Part shown: positions 45,472 to 53,621 of the stretch, in pieces | Numbering within the stretch: position 1 is the stretch's first letter | Layout of the letters: each line of letters starts with the position of its first letter | Assembly: GCA_014360655.1 (NCBI GenBank) | Contig: JACIXC010000005.1 | Span: forward strand, 124,001-188,000 | Direction of reading: 5' to 3' | DNA length: 64,000 nt | DNA from: Actinomycetota bacterium | GTDB taxonomy: Bacteria > Actinomycetota > Geothermincolia > Geothermincolales > RBG-13-55-18 | Position numbers and translations under genes: made by a program | Notes under the pieces: model-generated | Told to the model about the DNA's origin: nothing | Databases searched by the model: none | Seen by the model: only the letters and a program-made list of their open reading frames with translations

Positions 45472-45996
45472 TCAGCGCTCGATGCGCCGGATGCGGTACT
45501 GCATGGTGCCCGAGGGGACCTGCACGTCCACCACCTCGCCGGCCTTGCGTCCCAGTATGGCCTTCCCCACGGGGGACTGGTCGGAGATGCATTCCCGGTT
45601 CCCGCGCGCCTCGGCTGCGCTCACCAGCCGCAGGCGCATCTCCTCGCCCCTCTCCATGTCCTCGAGGATAACCAGGGAACCTATGGTCACCTCGGAGAGG
45701 TCGATCTCCTCCTCGCGGATGATGCGGGCGTTGTCCAGTATGCGCTCTATCTCCACGATGCGGCCCTGCACGAAGGCCTGTTCGTGCTTGGCGTCCTCGT
45801 ATTCCGAGTTCTCCATGATGTCGCCGAAGGAACGGGCCTGCTCCAGGCGCTTGGCCACCTCCCAGCGCTTGACGTTCTTGAGGTACTCCAGCTCCTCCTG
45901 CAGCTTGCGCAGTCCCTGCTCCGTGAGGACGATGTCGTCCTCCTTCTCCTCGCGGTAATCTCCCGGGATGACAGGCCGAAAATCATCGTTTTCCAT
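45472..45996 (-). CDS. greA: transcription elongation factor GreA
   Basis: Rescues backtracked RNA polymerase by stimulating transcript cleavage. 174 residues. The N-terminal coiled coil (about 23-95) carries the acidic tip (SFGDIMENSEYEDAK, the D/E residues that reach the active site). The C-terminal FKBP-like domain ends with SPVGKAILGRKAGEVVDVQVPSG. An N-terminal stretch of about 20 acidic residues before VLTEQGLRKL is unusual. Its first 6 codons and ribosome site are duplicated 70 bp upstream. Confidence 0.95.
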   Translation of the reverse strand: MENDDFRPVIPGDYREEKEDDIVLTEQGLRKLQEELEYLKNVKRWEVAKRLEQARSFGDIMENSEYEDAKHEQAFVQGRIVEIERILDNARIIREEEIDLSEVTIGSLVILEDMERGEEMRLRLVSAAEARGNRECISDQSPVGKAILGRKAGEVVDVQVPSGTMQYRIRRIER

Positions 45997-46083
45997 CTTG
46001 AGAACCTCGCTACATCATGTTCCCGGTAGCAGACCAGGAGCAGATTGAAAAATCATCGTTTTCCATCTTGAGAACCTCGCTAC
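45979..46083. repeat. 35-bp direct repeat (70-bp period) duplicating the greA start region
   Basis: Positions 45979-46013 and 46049-46083 are identical. Each copy contains the ribosome site, the ATG and the first six codons of greA on the minus strand. This places a second start signal upstream of the real one. The rest of the 360-bp region up to the transposase remnant shows nothing recognisable. Confidence 0.93.
46010..46066 (-). CDS. possible leader peptide of greA created by duplication
   Basis: From the upstream ATG copy the frame reads MENDDFSICSWSATGNMM and stops, 18 codons, ending 13 bp before the greA start. It has the same ribosome site as greA because the region is duplicated. It would be translated if the transcript begins upstream, and could influence greA translation. 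It may equally be a neutral by-product. Confidence 0.35.
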   Translation of the reverse strand: MENDDFSICSWSATGNMM

Positions 46084-46356
46084 GGCCGATAATGCCGCTT
46101 CCCTCTCGCCAACGGATAACAGAATGGTATTATAGGACAGCCCCGTATGCCAGTCAAAAAGTCGCGTGCCGCGGTTGCGCTACATTGCCCCGGGATGCGA
46201 TGAAAACGGGAGCGCGCATGATGCCCCCAGGGAATGCGATACGGTAACCCCCATTTCTCATATCAAAACGGAAGGATTCCTTACTTGTATTGCTGAAATA
46301 TGCATCATAACAGAACTAGCGGTGATGCAGGAAGGGAAGACACGGGAACCTTGCGG

Positions 46357-47682
46357 GTGAAGCAGAAAACGGGGGTCTGAAGCTCGATTTCGACTCACGT
46401 CTAAGCCTGGAATTCAGGGGGGCGAAGGTGACGACGGACGCCGGCCTTCTCGCTGTTCGGGAGCTCGACGACGCGCTTGGATTAACCGGGATGGCGGGGG
46501 TCATGATACAGGATGGAAGAACGGGCAGAAACATCAGGCATGAGATTACGGGGCTGCCGCGTCAGTCAGTTTATGCCAGGCTAGCCGGCTACGAGGACGT
46601 CAACGACCAGGAATTGCTCCTGCGTGACCCCGCCATGCGGGCTGTTGTAGGGAAGAAGGCCCTGGAGAGGAACGCGGCCGGCTCCCAGACCTTATCCAGG
46701 TTCGAGACCGAGACCCTTGCCGCGGATGAGAACCTGGCGGCCCTCTCATCCATCAACCATGCCTGGGCGGGAAAGGCGATGCGTGTGACGGGGGCCAGGA
46801 GAATTATCCTGGACATGGATTCCTCGGAGTCACCCGTACACGGAAACCAGGAGGGATCGGAATACGACGGGCATTTCTGCTCCCGCCGCTACCATCCCCT
46901 CTTCGTCTTCAATCAATATGGAGATTGCGAGGGGGCTCACTTGCGACCGGCAACGTCCATTCCGCCGATGGCTGGAGGGACCTGCTGGAGCCCATGGTGG
47001 ACAGGTACATGGCTGCAGGCAAGGAGCTCTACTTCCGGGGAGACGCCGCCTTCGCCTCGCCCGAGGTCTACTAATACCTGGAGGAGGAGGGCATCCTCTA
47101 CGCCATAAGAATCAAGGCCAACGGCAGGCTGTACGGTCACATAGAACATCTCATGACAAGACCGGCAGGAAGGCCTTCCGCCAAGCCTAAGGTGCTCTAC
47201 CATGACTTCAGCTACCGTGCGGGCTCCCGGGACAGGGCAAGGAGGGTGGTCGCCAAGGTGGAGCGGCACCAGGGGGAACTCTTCCCACGCATAGGCTTCA
47301 TCGTCACCAACCTGAGCAGGATGGCGAAGAACGTGGTGAGGTTCTACAACAAGCGGAAAGACTGCGAAAATCACATCAAGGAGGGCAAGTACGCCCGGCC
47401 TGGACCCGCCTCTCCTGCTCTCGCTTCATCTCCAACCAGGTGAGGCTGGCCCTCTTCGTCCTGGCCTACAACCTGGGCAACCTCCTCCGGCGCCTCGCCC
47501 TTCCCGCAAAGATATCCCACTGGTCGCTCTCGAGCGTGCAGCTCAAGCTGATCAAGATAGGGGCCAAGGTCGTAAGTCACGCAAGGAGGACGGTGTTCCA
47601 GATGGCGGAGGTGGCAGTACCTGGGTCGCTTTTCGCTGAGGTCCTTTCCCGCATCGGGTCCCTAGCCATCGCTCCCACCTGA
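46357..47682 (+). pseudogene. decayed IS1380-family transposase
   Basis: The segments match an IS1380-type DDE transposase in order: MKQKTGV, then LKLDFDSRLSLEFRGAKV, TTDAGLLAVRELDDALGL, RQSVYARLAGYEDVNDQ, ILDMDSSESPVHGNQEG (first Asp), YFRGDAAFASPEVY (second Asp), ENHIKEGKYA (Glu) and RLALFVLAYNLGNLLRRLAL. They lie in different frames. A TGA at 46378 follows the first seven codons, a one-base loss occurs near 46950, an in-frame TAA is at 47072 and another shift lies near 47400. The element is dead. I could not find convincing terminal inverted repeats, so its borders are unknown. Confidence 0.88.
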
Positions 47683-47734
47683 TGCAGCAGACAACGAAAG
47701 GCAACTGCACATTCTGCACGCTGCGAATAGTCAG

Positions 47735-47767
47735 GCTTCTCCGGATATCGGCGGAGCGGGCTTTTTT
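47735..47767 (+). terminator. hairpin with T tract after the transposase remnant
   Basis: GCTTCTCCG pairs with CGGCGGAGC (two G-T pairs) around GATAT, followed by GGGC and six T residues. It lies 52 bp after the transposase stop and may belong to the insertion element or to its insertion site. Confidence 0.65.
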
Positions 47768-48267
47768 CGACCAATGGGAAGGCGACTAATCGATGCAAGG
47801 AAGGCAATCGCCTCCCGGGAGGAGATAACCGCTTGAACTGTGGTAAAATCATGGCATCAGGATGTGCCTATGGGAAATGTCGATTCTATGTTGTATAGGG
47901 GCGTTTTCCTCGGGCACCTCGCGGACCACTTCCTTTCTTTTATCACCATACCAGAACCGCTTCACTTCGTCCCGTCGGACGGTCCGGCCCCGGCCGCCAC
48001 ACACCTCGGGAAGGGGGTAGTCGCGCCGCGGCAATCCAGCACCAAGCGTGGCACTGGACCGCGGGTCCCCAGGAAGGCCGGTGGCTTGAAACGGGCGGGG
48101 CAGAACCCATAAGATAGTAGGCGGTTCGCGCGGCGTGGCGCGCAAAGGGGCGCGCGCATCGCCGGCCACATGGACGCGCGCATCCTCCGGCATCCCGCCG
48201 AGCGGCAGACCGCCGTATTCCAGCTAGGAGCGGAAGGGATCGGAAGATGACACAGCGGAGGTGGACG
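47768..48267. other. intergenic region, no supported gene
   Basis: About 500 bp between the transposase remnant and the BAAT-type gene. Small open frames on both strands (for example plus 47840-48112) have neither ribosome sites nor family resemblance. The strong ribosome site GGAGGTGG at 48258-48265 belongs to the next gene. Confidence 0.6.
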
Positions 48268-49716
48268 ATGGGAAGAAGGTGCTTGCCGGGGAAGGGACGC
48301 ATGCCGCGCTCCCGGCGCGGGCGCGCCGGCGATGGAGGCACCCGCGCGGCACGCGGGGGAAGGCGGCTTTTCGTCAGCATGCTTCTGGCGGCAAGCCTGG
48401 TGGCGGGCGCGCCGGGCTGCGCCGGCAAGAAAGGGGGTCGGGATATGCAACCCGCTTTGGAGGTATCGCCCCAGCAGGTGCTCGTGGGCGACCCCATCAG
48501 CATCAAGGTAACGGGGCTGTCGCCGGGCGAGATGGCCTCGCTCCGGGTCTCCGGCCAGGACCAGTTCGGCAACTCCTGGTCCTCGCAGGCGTCCTTCCAA
48601 GCGGACGCGGCCGGCACCGTGGACACCTCTCGGGACGCCCCCACGGACGGATCCTACCAGGGAGTGGACCAAGCCGGGCTCTTCTGGTCCATGGTCTGCA
48701 CTCCGGCGAGCGAGATGGTCTCGCCCTTCGCGGTGATGAATTACACCGTGTCCCTGTTCGTGGGGGGCGAGGAGGTGGACAGCCTGGAGGTGCAGCGGTT
48801 GGCCGAAGTCGACCTGGAGAAGGAGAACCTGAGCGACCCCGTGGTGGGTGTTTTCATAACGCCGAAGGAGGTAAATGAACCCACGCCGGCGCTGATCGTC
48901 CTGGGCGGGTCCGAGGGCGGTTACAACGAGGGCTGGGCGAGGGTCATCGCCTCCAAGACGCGCATGCCCACGCTGGCCCTGGCCTACTTCGGGGCCCCGG
49001 GACTCTCCCAGACCCTGGAGAACATCCCCCTGGAGATCATTGAGAAGGCCATAGCGTGGCTCAACCAGCAAGAGGTCGTCGCCAAGGACAGGATCGGCGT
49101 CGTCGGAGCATCGCGGGGAGGGGAGCTGGCCATGCTGGCCGCCTCGCTCTTCCCCCAGGTGAAGGCGGTAGTGGGATACACGCCCAGCGGCGTCATCTGG
49201 GGAGGGATCGGCGAGGGGGACTCCCCGGCGTGGACCTACCGCGGCGAGGCCTTTCCCTACCTCAGGATGATGGTAAGCGAGGAGCAGCAGAGGCTGTTCC
49301 TCGAGGCCCAGAAGAACGGCACGCCCTACCTCGACGCGCCCTCCTTCGAGTACAGCCTGGAGCAGCAGAGCTCGCTTGTCGAGAAGGCCACCATACCCGT
49401 GGAGCGCTCGCAAGCGGCGTTCCTGCTCATCGGAAACCCCGGGGACGGGGTGTGGCCGTCCGACAAGCTATCACGCATAGCCATCGACCGCCTGGACGCT
49501 CACGGTCACCCGCGCACCCACCGGCTGCTCTCCTACGAGGACGGTGGGCACATGCTCATCGCCTACCCTTTCTTCCCCACCACCATGCGCCAGTTCTACC
49601 TGCCCACCGTGAACGTCTGGGAGGGGCTGGGAGGCACGGCGGAGGGCGCCGCCAGGGCCGCGGAGGATTCCTGGCCCAAGGTAGTTGAGTTCCTCCGGGA
49701 CGAGCTGGGGATTTGA
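48268..49716 (+). CDS. BAAT-type acyl-CoA thioester hydrolase/acyltransferase-like lipoprotein
   Basis: 482 residues. A basic N-terminus is followed by a lipoprotein signal peptide (VSMLLAASLVAGAPGCAG). An immunoglobulin-like domain (about 65-190, as in the N-terminal part of acyl-CoA thioesterase/BAAT) precedes an alpha/beta-hydrolase domain. The nucleophile elbow is GASRGG with Ser at about 282. The acid is in GNPGDGVW (Asp at about 393) and the base in GGHMLIA (His at about 428), so the triad is complete. Mammalian BAAT uses Cys; the Ser form suggests a hydrolase. Secretion outside the cell makes acyl-CoA an unlikely substrate. Start ATG 48268 follows GGAGGTGG. Confidence 0.82.
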   Translation: MGRRCLPGKGRMPRSRRGRAGDGGTRAARGGRRLFVSMLLAASLVAGAPGCAGKKGGRDMQPALEVSPQQVLVGDPISIKVTGLSPGEMASLRVSGQDQFGNSWSSQASFQADAAGTVDTSRDAPTDGSYQGVDQAGLFWSMVCTPASEMVSPFAVMNYTVSLFVGGEEVDSLEVQRLAEVDLEKENLSDPVVGVFITPKEVNEPTPALIVLGGSEGGYNEGWARVIASKTRMPTLALAYFGAPGLSQTLENIPLEIIEKAIAWLNQQEVVAKDRIGVVGASRGGELAMLAASLFPQVKAVVGYTPSGVIWGGIGEGDSPAWTYRGEAFPYLRMMVSEEQQRLFLEAQKNGTPYLDAPSFEYSLEQQSSLVEKATIPVERSQAAFLLIGNPGDGVWPSDKLSRIAIDRLDAHGHPRTHRLLSYEDGGHMLIAYPFFPTTMRQFYLPTVNVWEGLGGTAEGAARAAEDSWPKVVEFLRDELGI

Positions 49717-49827
49717 AGCATGGTTCGTGCACCTTCGGGGTGAACAAGCCGACGCCCCGGGTGCCGGTTTATAATGCGTTCCCAGGTCTTGAAGTGTGAT
49801 GCGTGCACCTTCGGGGTGAACAAGCCG
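49713..49827. repeat. 39-bp imperfect direct repeat (76-bp period) with a UUCG hairpin
   Basis: TTGAAG...CGTGCACCTTCGGGGTG...AACAAGCCG occurs at 49713-49751 and 49789-49827, the first copy overlapping the last codon and stop of the BAAT-type gene. Each holds a small CACC-TTCGG-GGTG hairpin with a UUCG-type loop. The remaining 200 bp to the next gene show nothing else. Confidence 0.85.
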
Positions 49828-50023
49828 TGCCGTCGTTTGGCGGAAGAGGTTAATTTCCATATATCGGTTATCTTCCGCCATGAAGCCGAGGGCTTCATTC
49901 TCCTCGGCTCAGCGTGGGTGAATATCCCGTTATAGATAACCCGTACGATATTTCCGGCGAAGTACGTTTACATCTTCGCTGGAATATATACCTGGTAATA
50001 TTGGTACATGGCCGCGCTAACAT

Positions 50024-51244
50024 ATGGCCGCGCCAATCACAGGAAGCCGCAGGCACAGGATGTTTATGGAAAATGACTCGGGTGACGGGAAGATGCGATC
50101 TAAATCGGACTACGGGAAGAGACGATCGAGGGTGCCCTTTCTTCGCCACCGCCTGCTGGCCATGATGGCGCTTTTCCTGCCGCTCGCCGTCTGCCTGGCC
50201 CTCCCGTGCGGATGCGGCGCCGGGGAACCCGGTCCGGCGGTCGGGCCGGGACCCGGAACGGCGGGGGAGATGCATTTCTATTTCGGGAACCTGCACGGCC
50301 ACACGGAGTACTCGGACGGCGCGGGCACGCCCGCGGAAGCTTACGCCTGGGCGCGTGACGTCGTGGGTTTCGATTTCTTCGCCGTGACCGACCACGGGGA
50401 GAGGCTTTCCCAAGCGGAGTGGGAGGAAACGGGGGTCCAGGCGGACGCCTTCGACAGCCCCGGTGAGTTCACGGCCCTGCGTGGTTTTGAGTGGAGCCGC
50501 CCGGAGCTGGGGCACGTCGTCGTCCTGGGCACCGAGGATTTCACCGGTTCGCAGACGGAAGGCGACCTGCCTTCCCTCTACGCGTGGATCGCCGCCCGGG
50601 ACGCCACGGCACAGTTCAACCATCCCGGGGAACCGGTGGGTTGCTTCGACGCCTTCGCCTTCCACCCCGAGGCGGAGGGCTGCATGTGCCTCCTGGAGAC
50701 GGGGAACAAGGACGAGGGGAACAACGACGACGTCTACTACCCCTATTACCACCAGGCCCTGGACCGGGGATGGAGGGTGGCCCCCGCCGCCAACCAGGAC
50801 AACCACCGCCTCTCGGCCAACAGCCACCGCACGGTGATCGTCGCCCCCGAGCTTACACGCGGGGCGCTTCTCGACGCGCTGCGTGCGCGCCGGGCGTACG
50901 CTACGGACGACCCCGACATGCGCGTGACCTTCAGGCTTGGGGAGGAGTGGATGGGGTCCACGGTAACCGTTTCCTCGCCGGCCGTCTCATTCCTGGTGGA
51001 GGTGGAGGACGACGAGAGTATAGCTTACCTGGAACTGTTTACCAATGGGGGCCGTGTCGTTGCCCGCCTGGGCCCGGAAGCGGCCGGGAACGGGCGGGTC
51101 ACCTGGAACCCGGAAGTCCCCGTGAGCGGGGACTGCTACTTCTACCTGCGGGTGACGGAAAGGGACGAGGACGGGGACGACGACTCCGGCAGCGGGTTCC
51201 AGGTGGCCGTCACCGCCCCCATCTGGCTCCGCCTCGACGATTGA
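50024..51244 (+). CDS. CehA/McbA-family (PHP-like) metallohydrolase lipoprotein
   Basis: About 406 residues. A basic stretch and a signal peptide (MMALFLPLAVCLALPCGCGAG) end in a lipobox-like cysteine. The PHP metal-binding motifs are in order: NLHGHTEYSDG (about 88), AVTDHGE (about 120), QFNHPGEP (about 200) and ANQDNH (about 258). A C-terminal beta-sandwich (about 300-400) follows. Family members include CehA carbaryl hydrolase and other secreted metallohydrolases. The substrate is not predictable. The start is uncertain: ATG 50024, 50060 or 50093 (MRSKSDYGKRR), the last giving a normal signal-peptide length. Confidence 0.82.
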   Translation: MAAPITGSRRHRMFMENDSGDGKMRSKSDYGKRRSRVPFLRHRLLAMMALFLPLAVCLALPCGCGAGEPGPAVGPGPGTAGEMHFYFGNLHGHTEYSDGAGTPAEAYAWARDVVGFDFFAVTDHGERLSQAEWEETGVQADAFDSPGEFTALRGFEWSRPELGHVVVLGTEDFTGSQTEGDLPSLYAWIAARDATAQFNHPGEPVGCFDAFAFHPEAEGCMCLLETGNKDEGNNDDVYYPYYHQALDRGWRVAPAANQDNHRLSANSHRTVIVAPELTRGALLDALRARRAYATDDPDMRVTFRLGEEWMGSTVTVSSPAVSFLVEVEDDESIAYLELFTNGGRVVARLGPEAAGNGRVTWNPEVPVSGDCYFYLRVTERDEDGDDDSGSGFQVAVTAPIWLRLDD

Positions 51245-51525
51245 ACGGGGCCCATTCAACCGTGTTCCGCCCCGCCGGCGCCATCGGGTAACGCCGTGCC
51301 CTGCCGCCGGCGAGGGCCTCCGTACACAATCCCCCCTTCCGCAAGACCGCGTATCCCCCCCGTTTACCTGCGCCACCCCCGCCCGTCATCCATCGACGAC
51401 AATATCCACCCCGGACGGCGGAGCGGTCCCCGGGGACCTGCCCCGCGGGAAAGGGCGAGCGGGTATAATAAACGCGGCGTTAAAAGCAGTGTTCCGCAAG
51501 CATGCGCTGACGCAAGGAGGAGATC

Positions 51526-53616
51526 CTGGACGCGCTTTTCCGTCCCTCCGCGGTAGCGGTGATCGGGGCCTCCGAGAAGCCGGGCAAGGTGGGCAGGGTG
51601 GTCCTCGAGAACATCCTGCGTTCCGGCTTCCCGGGCAGGGTCTACCCGGTGAACCCCTCGCACGAAACCGTCCTCGACCTTGAATGCTATCCCTCCGTGT
51701 CCGCCCTCCCGGAGGCACCGGACCTGGCGGTGATCATCGTTCCGGCCCCCGCCGTGCGCGACGTCCTCGAGGAATGCGGCTCCCGCGGCGTGAAGGCGGC
51801 GGTGATCATCTCCGCCGGCTTCAAGGAATCCGGGCGGGATGGCTACCGCCGGGAAAGCGAGCTGCGGGAAACGGCGCGCCGCCACGGCATCCGGGTGCTG
51901 GGCCCCAACTGCCTGGGGCTGGCCGACACCGCCACCCCCCTCAACGCCACCTTCGCCACCCGGGCCCCGCAGCCGGGCAAGGTGGCCTTCATGTCCCAGT
52001 CCGGAGCCCTGTGCACCGCGGTGCTGGGCTGGTCGCAGGAGAACCACCTGGGCTTCTCGCGCTTCATCAGCCTGGGCAACAAGATGGACCTGGACGAGAG
52101 TGACTTCCTTGAGGCCCTGGAAAGAGACGGCAACACCTCCGTGATCGCCGCTTACCTGGAGGGCGTTTCCGACGGCGAGAGATTCCTGCAGGTCGCCGAG
52201 AAGGTCAGCCGCAGCAAGCCGGTGGTCATCTTCAAGGCGGGCGTGACGCAGGCGGGAGCGCGCGCCGTCTCGTCCCACACCGGGACCCTGGCGGGGTCGG
52301 AGAACGCCTACGCGGCCGCCTTCCGCCGCTGCGGCGCCCTGCGCGCCGAGACGGTGGAGGACCTTTTCCTCCTCGCGCGCGCCTTCTCGCTGCAGCCGCC
52401 GCCGCGGGGGCCGCGGGTGGCGGTGATCACCAACGCGGGGGGCCCCGGCATCATCGCCTCCGACGCGCTGGAGCGGAGCGGCCTGCTCCTGGCTTCCCTG
52501 CAGGATGAGACGACGCGCGCGCTGCGGGAGGGCCTGCCCGAGGCGGCCAGCGTCTACAACCCCGTGGACGTCCTGGGCGACGCGAGCGCGGAGCGTTACC
52601 GCCTGGCCCTTAAACACGTGCTTCCCGACCCGGAAAACGATGCGGTGCTGGTCATCCTCACCCCCCAGGCCATGACCGAGATAAGGGAGACCGCCGTCGC
52701 CCTCGCTGAGGAGGCGCGGAAGGCCGAGAAGACCGTTTTCGCCGTCTTCATGGGCGGCGAGGAGGTGGCCGAGGCCGAGAGGATACTGCGGGAGGCGGGA
52801 ATACCCAACTTCCGCTTTCCCGAGGAAGCGGTGAGGACCCTGCGCGGCATGAAGGCCCACACGGACTTCCTGGCGCGCCCGCGACTCACGCGCGTCCGCT
52901 TCGAGGTGGACGCGGGCAGGGTGCGCGAGGTCTTCGACTCCGTGCGCGCCCAGGGGCGCAAGGAGCTGGTGGAGGTGGAGGCGCGGGAGGTGCTCCACGC
53001 CTACGGCCTCCCCGTCGCCCGCACCGTCCTCGCCACAAACCTCGAGGAGTGCATCCGGGCGGCCCGCGAGATCGGCTACCCGGTGGTGGTGAAGATCGCC
53101 TCTCCGCTCATCCTGCACAAGACGGACATCGGGGGGGTGGTGGTGGGCATCGGCAACACCGACGACCTCGTCTCCGCCTACGAGGCGGTCACCAGCAACG
53201 CCCGCAAGTTCGTGCCCGCCGCCTCCATCTGGGGCGTGCTGGTGCAGGAGATGCTCCCTCCCTCCCGCGAGCTCATCGTGGGCATGAGCCGCGACAGCCA
53301 GTTCGGGCCCCTGCTCATGGCGGGCCTGGGAGGGGTTTACGTGGAGGTGCTGAAGGACGTCAGCTTCCGCATCGCGCCCCTGAGCGAGGAGGAGGCCAGG
53401 GAGATGCTGCGGGAGCTGAAGAGCTACTGGCTGCTGCAGGGGGCCAGGGGCGAAAGGCCCGCGGACATCGACGCGGTCATCGAGTGCATACTGCGCGTCT
53501 CCCAGCTGGTCACCGACTTCGCGGAGATAACCGAGCTGGACATCAACCCCCTGCGGGTCATGGAGGACGGTAAGGGTTGCCTGGCCGCCGACGCCAGGAT
53601 CGTCTTGGAGGAGTGA
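51526..53616 (+). CDS. acetate-CoA ligase (ADP-forming), fused alpha-beta subunits, CTG start
   Basis: Converts acetyl-CoA, ADP and phosphate to acetate, CoA and ATP, the energy-conserving reaction of acetate-forming anaerobes. 696 residues. The N-terminal CoA-binding domain (SAVAVIGASEKPGKVGR) leads to the catalytic-His flavodoxin-like domain (GVSDGE..., SSHTGTLAGSENAY), a second domain with TNAGGPGIIASDALE, and an ATP-grasp beta domain (YPVVVKIASPLILHKTDIGGV). The only in-frame start that preserves the Rossmann strand is CTG 51526, 5 nt after AAGGAGG, with an in-frame TGA at 51508. A TATAAT lies at 51464-51469. The next gene follows after 5 bp. Confidence 0.92.
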   Translation: MDALFRPSAVAVIGASEKPGKVGRVVLENILRSGFPGRVYPVNPSHETVLDLECYPSVSALPEAPDLAVIIVPAPAVRDVLEECGSRGVKAAVIISAGFKESGRDGYRRESELRETARRHGIRVLGPNCLGLADTATPLNATFATRAPQPGKVAFMSQSGALCTAVLGWSQENHLGFSRFISLGNKMDLDESDFLEALERDGNTSVIAAYLEGVSDGERFLQVAEKVSRSKPVVIFKAGVTQAGARAVSSHTGTLAGSENAYAAAFRRCGALRAETVEDLFLLARAFSLQPPPRGPRVAVITNAGGPGIIASDALERSGLLLASLQDETTRALREGLPEAASVYNPVDVLGDASAERYRLALKHVLPDPENDAVLVILTPQAMTEIRETAVALAEEARKAEKTVFAVFMGGEEVAEAERILREAGIPNFRFPEEAVRTLRGMKAHTDFLARPRLTRVRFEVDAGRVREVFDSVRAQGRKELVEVEAREVLHAYGLPVARTVLATNLEECIRAAREIGYPVVVKIASPLILHKTDIGGVVVGIGNTDDLVSAYEAVTSNARKFVPAASIWGVLVQEMLPPSRELIVGMSRDSQFGPLLMAGLGGVYVEVLKDVSFRIAPLSEEEAREMLRELKSYWLLQGARGERPADIDAVIECILRVSQLVTDFAEITELDINPLRVMEDGKGCLAADARIVLEE

Positions 53617-53621
53617 TTCCT

